The translations under genes and the position numbers were made by a program. The notes beneath the pieces are model-generated. The model was not told where the DNA came from. It saw only the letters and a list, made by a program, of their open reading frames with translations, and searched no databases. 64,000 bases of DNA, from the NCBI GenBank assembly GCA_965238265.1, contig OZ250185.1:3100001-3164000 (forward strand), in the 5' to 3' direction. Numbering within the stretch: position 1 is the stretch's first letter; every line of letters starts with the position of its first letter. This document shows positions 51,589 to 61,058 of the stretch, piece after piece. The stretch comes from JAJDUF01 sp965238265 (GTDB lineage Bacteria; Chloroflexota; UBA11872; UBA12225; JAJDUF01).

Positions 51589-52446
51589 ATGAAGATAGGA
51601 GTGGTGGGGCTGATGCCCCGCACCGCCGCGGAGGTCACGCCGGCCACGGCGGCGCGACTGCGTATGCACGGATTCAGCGCCGCTCGCTGGGACCAGGCCG
51701 AGCCACTGGCCCGCAACGACGACGAGCTACGCCACGTCCGCACGGTGCTCGAGGACGGGGGCGTGCGGATCGCCCAGACGGCGACTCGCAACCGCGACCT
51801 GGTGTCGGCCGATGAGGGGCAGCGGCGGCAAGGTATCCGGGAGATGCAGGCCGCCTGCCGCGGGGCCAAGCTGCTCAATTCCGTGAACCTCTACGTGCGG
51901 CCCGGCAGCCTGAATCCCGCCGGCTCGTGGACGCCCCACCCGGAGAACACGCGGGTTGCGACCATCGAGCGGCTGGTGGACTCCTTGCGCGAGATCAGCA
52001 AGGCGGCCGAGGATGAAGGGGTGCTCCTGGCGCTGGAGGGGGCCGCCGTGTCCCCGCTGCCGACCTCGGAAGCGATGCGTGACGTGATCGAGGCGGTTGG
52101 ATCGCCGGCGCTGCGCTTCAACACGGACCCCGTGAACTTCGTGGGCTGTGTAGAAGACATGTGGAACACCTCGACGCTCGTGAATCGCATGTTTGACCTC
52201 TGCGGCCCCTATGTGTTGTGCGGCCACGCCAAGGACATTCGGTACGAGAACACGGTGACGGTACGGTTTCACGAGTGCATCATCGGCGAGGGGCTGATGG
52301 ACCAAGTGACCTACCTGCGCCGCTTCCAGGAGTGCTGTCCCGACGGCTACATGCTCATCGAGCATTTGGCGGACAAGGACGTGCCGCAGGCCAAGCGGGC
52401 GCTCGACGCGGCGCTGGCGGAGGCCGGTTTGGAGTGGGACGAATAG
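51589..52446 (+). CDS. Sugar isomerase/epimerase-like TIM barrel (mannonate dehydratase-like)
   Basis: 285-residue xylose isomerase-like barrel. Metal ligands expected at E in LALEGAAV, D in NTDPVNFVG, H in LCGHAKDI and E in MLIEHLADKD. The NTDPVN and GHAKDI motifs are seen in proteins annotated as sugar phosphate isomerase/epimerase. It precedes an SDR gene by 80 bases on the same strand, so the two may act in the same pathway. Confidence 0.82.
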   Translation: MKIGVVGLMPRTAAEVTPATAARLRMHGFSAARWDQAEPLARNDDELRHVRTVLEDGGVRIAQTATRNRDLVSADEGQRRQGIREMQAACRGAKLLNSVNLYVRPGSLNPAGSWTPHPENTRVATIERLVDSLREISKAAEDEGVLLALEGAAVSPLPTSEAMRDVIEAVGSPALRFNTDPVNFVGCVEDMWNTSTLVNRMFDLCGPYVLCGHAKDIRYENTVTVRFHECIIGEGLMDQVTYLRRFQECCPDGYMLIEHLADKDVPQAKRALDAALAEAGLEWDE

Positions 52447-52526
52447 GCCGTGAGCGCGGTGGCCCGTTCGCGGTTCGCACGGTTGAAGCGCAGCATATCG
52501 CCAGGCTAGTAGGGAGGCCAGTGGTC

Positions 52527-53297
52527 ATGGAGCAATCCGGGGGAGGCACGGGCGAGGGCCGTCTCGGCGGCAAAGTGGTGGTCGTCACCGGCGGCGCGCG
52601 GGGGATCGGTGGCGCCACGGCGCGCGTCGCCGCGCAGCAAGGCGCCAGCGTGGTGATCGGCGACATGCTGGCGGCCGAGGGCGAGGAAACGGCGGCGGCC
52701 ATTACGGCCGCTGGCGGCCGCTGTCTGTTCGTCCAGACGGACGTTAGTCAGGAGCAGGAGTGCGTGCGCTTGATGGCTGCGGCCGTCGAGCACTACGGTC
52801 GGCTGGATGCGCTCATCGCCTGCGCGGGAATCCTGTGGGGCGCGTATCAGGAGGTGGACGAGCTGGACCTCGATACCTTCGGGCACGTGATGGGCGCGAA
52901 CGTCCAGGGCATGTTCCTGTCGGTGAAACATGCGGTGCCGCACATCAGGGCCGGCGGCGGCGGGGTCATCCTCTGCCTGTCCTCCGGCGCCGGCGTGCGG
53001 GGTGGTAGCTCCTCGGTGGCCTACGGCACGAGCAAGGCCGCGGTGCATGGCCTGACGCTGGTGCTCCAGCCGCGGCTGGCGCCCCACAACATCAGGGTCC
53101 ACGCCATCTGCCCCGGCGGCATTGCGACGCCGCTGAAGCTGCAAAACGTGGCCGACGGCGCGCGCAGCCAGGGGCGCTCGCCCGAGGAAGCGGTCGCGAC
53201 GGCCCGGCTCGGCGACCCGGCGGGGATAGGGAAAATCCTGGCGTGGCTGATCTCCGACGAGGCCGACTACGTCCGCGGGACGGTTTTCACGCGGTGA
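52527..53297 (+). CDS. Short-chain dehydrogenase/reductase
   Basis: 256-residue classical SDR from the ATG at 52527 (GGGAGG nine bases upstream). VTGGARGIGGATA cofactor motif, CAGIL, catalytic S (LSSGAG), Y-x3-K in VAYGTSKAAV and CPGGIATPL. The end (ADYVRGTVFTR) lacks the usual D-GG tail and the gene stops next to a repeat; this may be natural or a slight truncation. Confidence 0.87.
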   Translation: MEQSGGGTGEGRLGGKVVVVTGGARGIGGATARVAAQQGASVVIGDMLAAEGEETAAAITAAGGRCLFVQTDVSQEQECVRLMAAAVEHYGRLDALIACAGILWGAYQEVDELDLDTFGHVMGANVQGMFLSVKHAVPHIRAGGGGVILCLSSGAGVRGGSSSVAYGTSKAAVHGLTLVLQPRLAPHNIRVHAICPGGIATPLKLQNVADGARSQGRSPEEAVATARLGDPAGIGKILAWLISDEADYVRGTVFTR

Positions 53298-53438
53298 GGT
53301 GGACCTACCCCCCGGCGCCTCACCCCCCGGCCCCTTCCCTAAAGGGAAGGGGGGTCTGGGTGGTGGACGGCTACTAAATGGCCCTGGATTGCGGCTTGCG
53401 CCGCAATGACGAGGTCCGCCCCCCCTATGGTCCCCCCG
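53298..53438. repeat. Families D, B and E repeats
   Basis: Family D (about 53325-53350), family B (about 53390-53411, attgcggcttgcgccgcaat) and family E (about 53419-53452) in a row; the last overlaps the stop end of the next, minus-strand gene. Confidence 0.65.
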
Positions 53439-54257
53439 CTACGCAGGGGGACGGGGAGTTATGACAGATCGGCAGAGGTCTTCAGGGGGCTTGAACGTCG
53501 GCATATCGCTGGGTGGTGCTCCTTTCTCGTCAAGTGCGTCGGCGGGAGGCGGCGGGTCGTCCATATACTTGGCCGCTTCATCGAGTAACTGGAACAGGGC
53601 GCTCTCTGATTCCGGGGCAAGCGCCTGCCGGTCCTTGAGCAGGCGCCGCAGCACGTCCAGGGCACGGCCGACGGTGGCGAGCGTGTCGAGCCGCTTGGCG
53701 CGCTGCCGGCGCCGGACGGCGGCACCGCGCCGGCGGTGGTGCTGGCGCCGCGCGGAAGGGTACCCCGGGGCCACGACGCGCTGAATAAGAACCTGGAGCA
53801 GGCGGACCTCGGCAGCGAGCAACGGCGCATCGTCGGCTTGGGTGAGCTGTTGCACCTCCTCGGCGGTATACGTCCGGCCGTACAAGTCGTGGGCCAGCGT
53901 GGTGGGGTGGGTGACGGAGGTTGGGGGTGGCCCGGTGGCGGGTCCGCGATGGGAGCTATCAGGACCCGGCGCCGGGTGCAAGACGTGGGGGCTGTCGGGG
54001 GCCGCCGCGGTGGCGAATAAGGCGCTCGAACGATCAGAACCCGGCGCCTGAGCCGGCATGGCCCAGGGTACGTCCTGATCCGGCGCCTGTGGGGTGGCGC
54101 GCGGACGGTCAGGCCGCGGCACGCCGGATGGCGCGCCGGGGGGTCGCTCCTGACCCGGCGCCCTCGGCTGGGTGGCGACGCCACCGCTGGTGGCCGGCAT
54201 GATGCCGAGACGGCTCCCATCCGGGGCTACTGGGTGTGCTCCAGACTTGTCTTGCAT
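53439..54257 (-). CDS. Pro/Ala-rich protein of unknown function (272 aa)
   Basis: Not recognised. The first ~115 residues are low-complexity, rich in Pro, Gly and Arg, with a loosely repeated APG-x-D motif. The rest is helical: LYGRTYTAEEVQQLTQADDAPLLAAEVRLLQVLIQRVV (shown as LYGRTYTAEEVQQL then DDAPLLAAEVRLLQVLIQRV), then a basic stretch (RRQHHRRRGAAVRRRQRAKR) and a predicted helix LATVGRALDVLRRLLKDR. The C-terminus overlaps a repeat. It may bind nucleic acid, but this is only suggested by charge. Confidence 0.5.
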   Translation of the reverse strand: MQDKSGAHPVAPDGSRLGIMPATSGGVATQPRAPGQERPPGAPSGVPRPDRPRATPQAPDQDVPWAMPAQAPGSDRSSALFATAAAPDSPHVLHPAPGPDSSHRGPATGPPPTSVTHPTTLAHDLYGRTYTAEEVQQLTQADDAPLLAAEVRLLQVLIQRVVAPGYPSARRQHHRRRGAAVRRRQRAKRLDTLATVGRALDVLRRLLKDRQALAPESESALFQLLDEAAKYMDDPPPPADALDEKGAPPSDMPTFKPPEDLCRSVITPRPPA

Positions 54258-54667
54258 CCGCTAACCTCCGTCAATGGGGGCATATTGGCGGCATGGGGGG
54301 CAAGACAACGGGGGGAGTGGGGAGTGCGGGGGCGGGGGATTGTCAGCATCAGGATTTACAGGATGGAAGGATGGGCAGGATGAGTGGATTGCGGCTTGCG
54401 CCGCAATGACGAGGCGGGAACAGGCGCCGTCGTTGCGATCCCCAACGCCTGGATTGCGGCTGGCGCGGGAGTGACGGGGGCCGGGGAGTGAGGGGCGGTC
54501 CACCGCGCCAGTTGTTGACGCCCTGCACGGACGAGCGTACAGTGTAGTTGCACCGTTTAATCGCAATGCTGATCTCAGGTGAGGGTGCATGACTGGCCTC
54601 ACGCTGCGTGTAGTAGGGGGGTAGGGCGAGGTCAGCCTGGCTTCTGTTGGCTGGAAGGAGGCCGGCA
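54258..54667. repeat. Gene-free gap with repeat B and a promoter
   Basis: A family B copy (about 54388-54410), a degenerate copy at about 54447-54475 and a direct repeat aggatttacaggatggaagg (about 54350). A promoter for the binding-protein gene lies at 54515-54543. Bases 54258-54345 show nothing else. Confidence 0.6.
54515..54543 (+). promoter_or_regulatory. Sigma70-type promoter of the binding-protein gene
   Basis: TTGACG (54515-54520), spacer of 17 and TACAGT (54538-54543), about 125 bases before the ATG at 54668. Confidence 0.55.
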
Positions 54668-56122
54668 ATGGCAGTGATGACCCGGCGGGAATATCTTGGC
54701 ATTGGTGCTGCGCTCGGTGTTGGCTTGCTGGCCGCGGCGTGTGACCTAGTTCCCGCGGGTGCTCCCCAGGCCCCCCAGGACGGGCCGGTAGTCCCCAAGC
54801 GGCCAGGCCCAGACCTCCCCCGCCAGACCCAGCGACAGATCCCCGTCCGGGTGCGTTACATACTTGGAGAAGGCTATGGCGCCGCCTGGAATGTGAACCA
54901 GTTCCGCCAGTACACGGCGCCGTTCACCGAGGCGCACCCGCACCTCACCATCGAATGGCAATCCTGGTCAGACATCCCTGGAATGTACCAGGCGTTCCGG
55001 GAGGCTGTTACTTCCGGCCAAGCCGTAGACGTCTTCCAGGATCAGGATATCGTGCAGGTGCCCTGGTGGGCCTGGGATGCCGTCCCGTTGGTCACACAGG
55101 GGGCGTTTCTCGGCCTGAACCAGTTCATCCGGCGCGACCGCTACGACCTCACCGACTTCTGGCCAGGCGCTCTGGAGCACAGCACCTGGCGTGGCGATCT
55201 GTACGCGCTGCATACCCATGCGGAGACGCAGCTGGTGTTCTATAACCCGGACCTCTTGGCCGCGGCCGGCGTGTCTGCGCCAGCGAGCGATTGGACCTGG
55301 CAGCACCTCCTCGACCATGCCCGCGCGTTGACCGGCCACCGGGCGGGCAAACCCGTGTACGGGTTTGCCCTCAGCCGTGAATACGGCCCTCCGCTCACAA
55401 TGAACTTTGCCAATCGGGCAGGGTATGGGTATAGCTACCCGGCGACGATTCCTTGGATCTGGGCGAATGGTGGCGACATTGTGGACGCAGACGTGACCAA
55501 GAGCTTGGTGGACGAGCCGCCGGCCCGGGAGGCGCTGGAGTGGCTCTTTGAGCAGCGCGATACCCATGCCGTGTGGCCACCCGCCGACGAGGTGAGTGGG
55601 GATGAGCTGTTCAAGATTGGCCGGCTGGCAATGCTGCACGGCCCCCGTAGCCTCACGGGGCAACTGCTCGTCCCGCAGGCCGAGTACGGGCTGAAGTACG
55701 GCCTGGCGGCCGCCCCACATGGCCCGGTCAGGCCGGCCAACTGGCTCTTCTTGCAGTCGGCGTTTCATCTGGGCGCCGCGACCAGCGTGCCGGACGAGGC
55801 CTGGAGCTTCCTCAGCTGGTGGGCGGGGGAAGAAGCCCAGTGTGCCTTCCAACACGGGACGGTCCGCAGAGGCCGGGTGACCCTGCCGAGCGTGCCGCCA
55901 CCGGCGCGGCGCTCGGTCGCGCTGGAAGTGGCGCCCTATTTTGGTGGCGATTCAATCGTGCCGGCGTTGGAGCACGCGCGCGATCTGCCGCTGCATCCGG
56001 CGCGGGCGCAACTGCTGCTCGCTTACGAAGAGGGACTGGCGCCGGTGTGGGAGGGCAAGCAATCGGTCGCGGTGGCGACGGCCGCGATAGCCAAGGCGCA
56101 GAACGCCATCCTCGCTGGCTAG
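54668..56122 (+). CDS. Extracellular solute-binding lipoprotein (family 1, sugar type)
   Basis: 484 residues. TAT-like start MTRREYLGIG and a lipobox at LLAAAC (Cys near residue 24), so it is a lipoprotein outside the membrane. The body carries FTEAHPHLTIEWQSW, FYNPDLLAAAGVSAPASDWTW and the late GAATSVPDEAWSFLSWW segments of family 1 sugar-binding proteins. ATG 54668 follows AAGGAGG. No permease or ATPase for it is present in the window, so the permease must be elsewhere. Confidence 0.85.
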   Translation: MAVMTRREYLGIGAALGVGLLAAACDLVPAGAPQAPQDGPVVPKRPGPDLPRQTQRQIPVRVRYILGEGYGAAWNVNQFRQYTAPFTEAHPHLTIEWQSWSDIPGMYQAFREAVTSGQAVDVFQDQDIVQVPWWAWDAVPLVTQGAFLGLNQFIRRDRYDLTDFWPGALEHSTWRGDLYALHTHAETQLVFYNPDLLAAAGVSAPASDWTWQHLLDHARALTGHRAGKPVYGFALSREYGPPLTMNFANRAGYGYSYPATIPWIWANGGDIVDADVTKSLVDEPPAREALEWLFEQRDTHAVWPPADEVSGDELFKIGRLAMLHGPRSLTGQLLVPQAEYGLKYGLAAAPHGPVRPANWLFLQSAFHLGAATSVPDEAWSFLSWWAGEEAQCAFQHGTVRRGRVTLPSVPPPARRSVALEVAPYFGGDSIVPALEHARDLPLHPARAQLLLAYEEGLAPVWEGKQSVAVATAAIAKAQNAILAG

Positions 56123-56211
56123 ACTGCGGTGGCCCCCCTGTGGCCCCCCCGTTGCGACAGGGGGACGTGGATTCCCGCGTGCGCGGGAATGACGGGTCCG
56201 GGGAGAGAGGG

Positions 56212-57054
56212 CTATGGGGAGGGCGCGTCACGTCGCGCTTGGCCGGCGGAGAATAGCGTCCCGGGTAGGTTGCGCTCCTGCGCTCCGATGATGCCGATAC
56301 CCTGAAGCTCCTCGGGGATATCCTCCGTGATCGCACCGTCGGTCATGATGTAGGTCTGGTCGGCGATCTCGCTGATGGTCGGGTCGTGGGTCGCCATCAT
56401 AATGGTCACGCCCTCGTCATTCACGATGCGCCGGAACAGCAGCATGATCTGGAGGCCCGTCACGCTATCAAGCTCGCCGGTCGGCTCATCGGCGACGATC
56501 AGCGAGGGGCGGTTGACGAGGGCGCGGGCAATCGCTACGCGCCCCTGCTCGCCGCCCGATAGCTCGAAGGGACGGTGCCCCATGCGCTTCGACAGGCCGA
56601 CCAGCTCCAGCACCTCGACTGTCCGCTCGTGCCGCACACTGGACTTGACGCCGGCAATCCGCAGCGGCAGCTCCACGTTCTCATACGCCGACAGCACCGG
56701 CAGCAAGGCAAACGTCTGAAACACAAACCCGATCTCGTGGCGCCGCAGCTTGGTCAGGGCACCATCGGAGAGCTTGTTCGTGTCCTGCCCCTTGATCGTG
56801 GTCGTGCCACCGGTTGGCCGGTCGAGGCCACTGAGCAGATTGAGGAGCGTCGTCTTCCCCGACCCGGAGCGCCCCCGCAAGGCGACGAGCTGGCTGGGTA
56901 AAACGTCGAGCGTGACATCGCGGACGGCCACGACTTCCTCACCGCCCAGGCGATACACCCGGCTCACGTCCTCACAAGCAACAATCGGCGGCTCCGGCGC
57001 CGCTCCATCCGGTTTAGCGCCAAATGTCTCTGCAAGGCCGACGGCATTCATCAT
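56212..57054 (-). CDS. ABC transporter ATP-binding protein (MacB/LolD type)
   Basis: 280 residues. Walker A GRSGSGKTTLLNLL, Q-loop FQTFALLPVLSAYENVELPL, signature LSGGEQGRVAIARAL, Walker B LIVADEPTGELDS. It is the last gene of the export operon (adaptor, permease, ATPase with AbrB, this ATPase). Two ATPases could form a heterodimer with the one FtsX permease. Confidence 0.92.
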   Translation of the reverse strand: MMNAVGLAETFGAKPDGAAPEPPIVACEDVSRVYRLGGEEVVAVRDVTLDVLPSQLVALRGRSGSGKTTLLNLLSGLDRPTGGTTTIKGQDTNKLSDGALTKLRRHEIGFVFQTFALLPVLSAYENVELPLRIAGVKSSVRHERTVEVLELVGLSKRMGHRPFELSGGEQGRVAIARALVNRPSLIVADEPTGELDSVTGLQIMLLFRRIVNDEGVTIMMATHDPTISEIADQTYIMTDGAITEDIPEELQGIGIIGAQERNLPGTLFSAGQARRDAPSP

Positions 57055-57060
57055 TGACCC

Positions 57061-58092
57061 CTAGGATACTGCCGCTGGCGCGCCGCTCAAGCTGGGGGCG
57101 CGCCGCTCGACGGGCCGCACCACAATCCGCCCGTCCTCCATTTCCACCCGGACGCGGTCGCTCATCCCCAGCTGCTCCAGGAACTCACGCGGTATCTGAA
57201 TGCGACCAGCGGCGTCCATGACCACGAACTCGTCGTGCGTCTGCTCGGCGTCCGTGCTGCCCGCTCGCCGGACGGTCTCGGTGCTCGTCCGGCCATCGCG
57301 GATGGCCACTACCCGGTCCACGCGGAAGGCAATCGCCGGATCGTGGCTGACAACCACGACGGTCGTGCCGTATTGATCGCGCAAGCGGCGGAAAATCTGA
57401 TAGATGCTCTTCGCCGTGGCGGTATCCACTTCGCCGGTCGGCTCGTCGGCCAAGAGCAACGGCGGTTTGTTGGCCAGCGCGATGGCGATGGCTACCCGCT
57501 GCTGCTCACCGCCGGAAAGCTGCGAGAGGCGATGGCGCGTCCGCCGGCCCAGGCCGACGGCATCGAGTATCTCCTGCGCCCAGTCTCGCTGCTCGCGGAA
57601 CGACTTCCCAGCGATAGTCATCGGCAGACGGACATTCTCCAGCGCCGACAGATAGGGGATCAGGTTGCGCGAGCTTTGCTGCCAGACAAACCCCACCGTC
57701 TCGCGCTTGTAGCGCATGAGGCCATGATCGTTCATCTTCAGCAAGTCCAGGTCGTTGACGCTCACACGCCCGGCAGACGGGCGGTCGAGGCCGCCCAGGA
57801 TATTCAGCAAGGTGCTCTTGCCACTGCCACTATTCCCGATAATGGCCATCATCTCGCTGCGCTTGACAATCAGATCCAACCCCTGCAAAGCCACGACTTC
57901 GAGGTCGGCGACCTTATAGATCTTCACGAGGTTGTCACAGGCGATCATCGTGTCGCGTGGCACGACCAGCGCCCGCCGGTCTTCCTCGCTGAGAATCGAC
58001 TCCCGGTCGCCGGCGCGGCGGCCAGCGGGCCGCTCCGTGGGCAGCGTGGCCCGCTGTGGTCGTCGAGGGCCAAAGATGGTCGGCATCTTCAT
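57061..58092 (-). CDS. ABC ATPase fused to a C-terminal AbrB-like domain
   Basis: 343 residues. ABC domain (about 45-270) with GNSGSGKSTLLNILGG, LSQLSGGEQQRVAIAIALANKP and LLADEPTGEVDTAT. After it (about 288-335) comes FVVMDAAGRIQIPREFLEQL and RVRVEMEDGRIVVRPVE, the swapped-hairpin pattern of SpoVT/AbrB domains. The gene overlaps the permease by four bases (ATGA), so it is coupled to it. The AbrB part could mediate dimerisation or DNA binding; the fusion is the unusual part. Confidence 0.9.
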   Translation of the reverse strand: MKMPTIFGPRRPQRATLPTERPAGRRAGDRESILSEEDRRALVVPRDTMIACDNLVKIYKVADLEVVALQGLDLIVKRSEMMAIIGNSGSGKSTLLNILGGLDRPSAGRVSVNDLDLLKMNDHGLMRYKRETVGFVWQQSSRNLIPYLSALENVRLPMTIAGKSFREQRDWAQEILDAVGLGRRTRHRLSQLSGGEQQRVAIAIALANKPPLLLADEPTGEVDTATAKSIYQIFRRLRDQYGTTVVVVSHDPAIAFRVDRVVAIRDGRTSTETVRRAGSTDAEQTHDEFVVMDAAGRIQIPREFLEQLGMSDRVRVEMEDGRIVVRPVERRAPSLSGAPAAVS

Positions 58093-61007
58093 CCGGTTTC
58101 TTCTCCGAACTTGATAGCCTCGTGAATCTTGAGCCGCGTCAGCATCCAGATAGAGGCCGGTACCGCCACCGCCAGTACGGCGCCGAAGAGCAGATAGATC
58201 TTGGCAATGTCATCCCAAGCCGTCATGGTGATGAACTCTGGGATGCCCCCGTGTCTGTCAACCTTGAGCTGTAAGAAGGGAATGAAGATCTTGCCGGTAA
58301 CGACGCCGAGCGCTGTACCGGTCAGCACACCAATGGCGATCAAGAAACCCTGTTCGAATATAAACAGGTTGATCAACTGTCCGATGGAAAGCCCAATCGC
58401 CCGCAGAATACCGATCTGCTGGAAACGACGCTGGAAGGACAAATAGGAATAGAGCATGAACCCGACGATAGTGAGGAGCGCTGAAATCAGGAACCCGGCA
58501 GTCAGAATGCCAAATATGCCCGTGCGCCCGGGATCATCGCGCAACCGCACGGTAAGCTCGCGAGCATCAAAGAAACGATGGACCAGGAACCCCGCATCCG
58601 ACAGGTCGTTGACAATGATCTGCGGATGGATACCCGGCTCTGTCCGCGCCCACACGTCGTAGGGCAGCCGCCCCGTCTTATCGAACAGGTAGTCGAGATT
58701 GAGGATTACGAAGCTGTCCGTGTCCGGCCACAGGCGCGGCCAATAATAGGTCACACCGACCAGAGTAAGCTCCATTTGCTTGCCCTTGACCTGCAAGCGG
58801 AGGGGGTCGCCGACCTTGAGCTGGAAATCCCAGTACAGCTTGCTGTCCACAATGACACCGCGGTCGTCCGCGCCCAACCGATTGAGTAACGCGACAAAGT
58901 TCTCCGGTGCAAAGTCATCTCGCCACCAGGAAACGCGGGCAAAGTCGGAGGTGTCAATGCCGAGCACAACGACATCCCGGTGCCCGCGCGATTGCCCCGT
59001 GATTTGCACGCGCCCCTTCTCCTCATAGACCCGCGTCGCATCTTTCACTCCGGCGACGTCTTTATGCTCCTCGACCGGAATGAAATTCCACTCTTCACTA
59101 ATCTCATCGAAACGTCCCGATTCGGAAAGGAACAGGTCCGAGCCATTGGTGTAGTACACGCGGTCATTGAAGTTGCGGTCCAGGGTCTGGGCGACCGAGG
59201 CGCTGTAGGTGCCGAGTGAAAGCGTCAGGATGAGGAGGAGTACCAGCCGCGTATACTGCCCGGGCATCCGACCGATTTGGCGCAGGCCGAGCAAGACCGA
59301 AACGCCCCACACGCGGCCGCCGACCCGGGCCAGAATCTCGATGAACAGCGGCAGGAGGCGGAGGAACAGCAGCGCCGCCGCGAAGACGAAGAGCGCCGGC
59401 ACGACCAAGAGCAGTGGGTCGGAGAACACGCCGCCCTCTTCACCAAGCGTCACAATCGAGCGCCGCTCCCGCAGCAGGTAATACCCGTAGCCCGCAGCGC
59501 CGGCCACAATGAAGTCGAAGAAGAACCGCTGCAAGAAGGCCCGGCGCGATGTCCGGGCGACGTCTTGCTTATAGGTGACGATGCTGAAGCGCGCCGCAGC
59601 AATCGCCGGGAGCAGCATCGCCAAGATAGAGAGCGCCACGGCCAGGGCCGCAAACTGATAGGTCTGCGTTGTCAAGTTGATCGGCAGTAGCTCGCGGTCC
59701 GCAAACACCAAGAAGGTGTAGGTGCGGCCGATGAATTGGGCGAGCACCACCCCCAAGAGTGGCCCCACGACGACGGCGAGGAAGCCCAAGAGGCCACCCT
59801 CCGACAGGTAAATCCCCAGGACTTGCAGGTTGCTGCCGCCGCGGCTCTTGATAATGGCGATCTCATTGCGCTGGCGGTCCACGATCATGCTCGCTGAAAT
59901 CACGATGTAGTACAGGACGATGCCGACAATCGGGGTCGCGAGCACGAAGAGCAAGATTTTCAGGAAGAAGAGACTCCGCTGAAAGTCCAGCAGGATCTCC
60001 TCGGGCGAAAACTCCATGCGTACATCGCCCAGCAGGTTGGCCATCCGGGTACGCATGTTCACCAGCCCGCTCAGGATGGTGCCAACATTGTCGGAGTGGA
60101 TTGCCTCGGCGTCGAAGAGCTGGAACCAGGTCAACTCCTCCGTAGCGTCAACATACTCTCCCATGATGTGCTGGACATAGGATTCCTTGGGGAGGAGGAC
60201 CACGCTGTTGAAGTAGTCGAGCTGGTAGAACCAATAGTTTTCGTCGGCGTCCTTCGGCCACCAGCGTCCGACGATCTTGACGTTGATCGGGATGCGTTGC
60301 CGGTTGCGCTCGAAGACGTAGACGATGGTTTCCCCGACGTCAATGCCGAGCTCGTCCATCCCCTTCGTGGTCATCATCCCTTCAATCGCGCCTTCCGGCG
60401 TCTTGGGCACCTCCGGGAACCGACCGTCAATGATGGTGGCGTGCTCGTGGACATCCTCCATGAAGGTGATGTAGCCGTACCCCGCAAAGTCCCGGCCCTG
60501 GAGGCTCTCTTCGTCGAGGCGCAGCAGAATGGGCATGGTGTCGGTCTGGGCATAGCTGACGTACATCTGCCGGGGGATTCCAAGCATACTCTCGGAGGTA
60601 CGCCTCAGAAAGTCATCGGTCTCGCGGTACAGCTCGGGGCTGACGCCCTCCGGCTCATCCGGCACGACCGGCGGGGTAGGCAGCGGCGTTGCCCCACCCC
60701 CGCCGCCCGCCGCCCCACCACCCTGCACCGCTTGCTGCGTTATTACGACCGGCGGGTCCGGCGCAAACCAGCGGAGCATGATGCTCGACTTGGGCTGCGC
60801 TCGTTCCTCCGGCTCCTCGAGCTGCCGGTGCAGGAGCGCAGCGCTCATCCCCTCGGAGTACAGGGGGATACTGGTAATCAGCGTGACGGTAATCACCTGG
60901 CCGGCAATGATCGCCAGCATCAGGTTGAAGTTGTTGAGAATCCGCTTGAGGATCATCCACAGCGTGGAATACGCCCTCAGCAGCGGCAGGAAGAGTATCA
61001 TTGTCAC
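58089..61007 (-). CDS. ABC transporter permease with FtsX-like domains
   Basis: 972 residues. An N-terminal TM (near 15-45), a large periplasm-type domain, then TM bundles (about 350-500), a second external domain and a final group of three TMs (about 850-960). The pattern matches FtsX/MacB-type permeases that push substrates or lipoproteins outward. A Gly/Pro-rich spacer (GGGAAGGGGGATPLPTPPV) lies at about 95. The neighbouring adaptor and ATPases complete the system. Confidence 0.88.
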   Translation of the reverse strand: MTMILFLPLLRAYSTLWMILKRILNNFNLMLAIIAGQVITVTLITSIPLYSEGMSAALLHRQLEEPEERAQPKSSIMLRWFAPDPPVVITQQAVQGGGAAGGGGGATPLPTPPVVPDEPEGVSPELYRETDDFLRRTSESMLGIPRQMYVSYAQTDTMPILLRLDEESLQGRDFAGYGYITFMEDVHEHATIIDGRFPEVPKTPEGAIEGMMTTKGMDELGIDVGETIVYVFERNRQRIPINVKIVGRWWPKDADENYWFYQLDYFNSVVLLPKESYVQHIMGEYVDATEELTWFQLFDAEAIHSDNVGTILSGLVNMRTRMANLLGDVRMEFSPEEILLDFQRSLFFLKILLFVLATPIVGIVLYYIVISASMIVDRQRNEIAIIKSRGGSNLQVLGIYLSEGGLLGFLAVVVGPLLGVVLAQFIGRTYTFLVFADRELLPINLTTQTYQFAALAVALSILAMLLPAIAAARFSIVTYKQDVARTSRRAFLQRFFFDFIVAGAAGYGYYLLRERRSIVTLGEEGGVFSDPLLLVVPALFVFAAALLFLRLLPLFIEILARVGGRVWGVSVLLGLRQIGRMPGQYTRLVLLLILTLSLGTYSASVAQTLDRNFNDRVYYTNGSDLFLSESGRFDEISEEWNFIPVEEHKDVAGVKDATRVYEEKGRVQITGQSRGHRDVVVLGIDTSDFARVSWWRDDFAPENFVALLNRLGADDRGVIVDSKLYWDFQLKVGDPLRLQVKGKQMELTLVGVTYYWPRLWPDTDSFVILNLDYLFDKTGRLPYDVWARTEPGIHPQIIVNDLSDAGFLVHRFFDARELTVRLRDDPGRTGIFGILTAGFLISALLTIVGFMLYSYLSFQRRFQQIGILRAIGLSIGQLINLFIFEQGFLIAIGVLTGTALGVVTGKIFIPFLQLKVDRHGGIPEFITMTAWDDIAKIYLLFGAVLAVAVPASIWMLTRLKIHEAIKFGEETG

Positions 61008-61058
61008 TCTCTCCAGCGGCGCCCCGACCAGCGTCAGCGGCCGGGGCGAGACGGCCGG

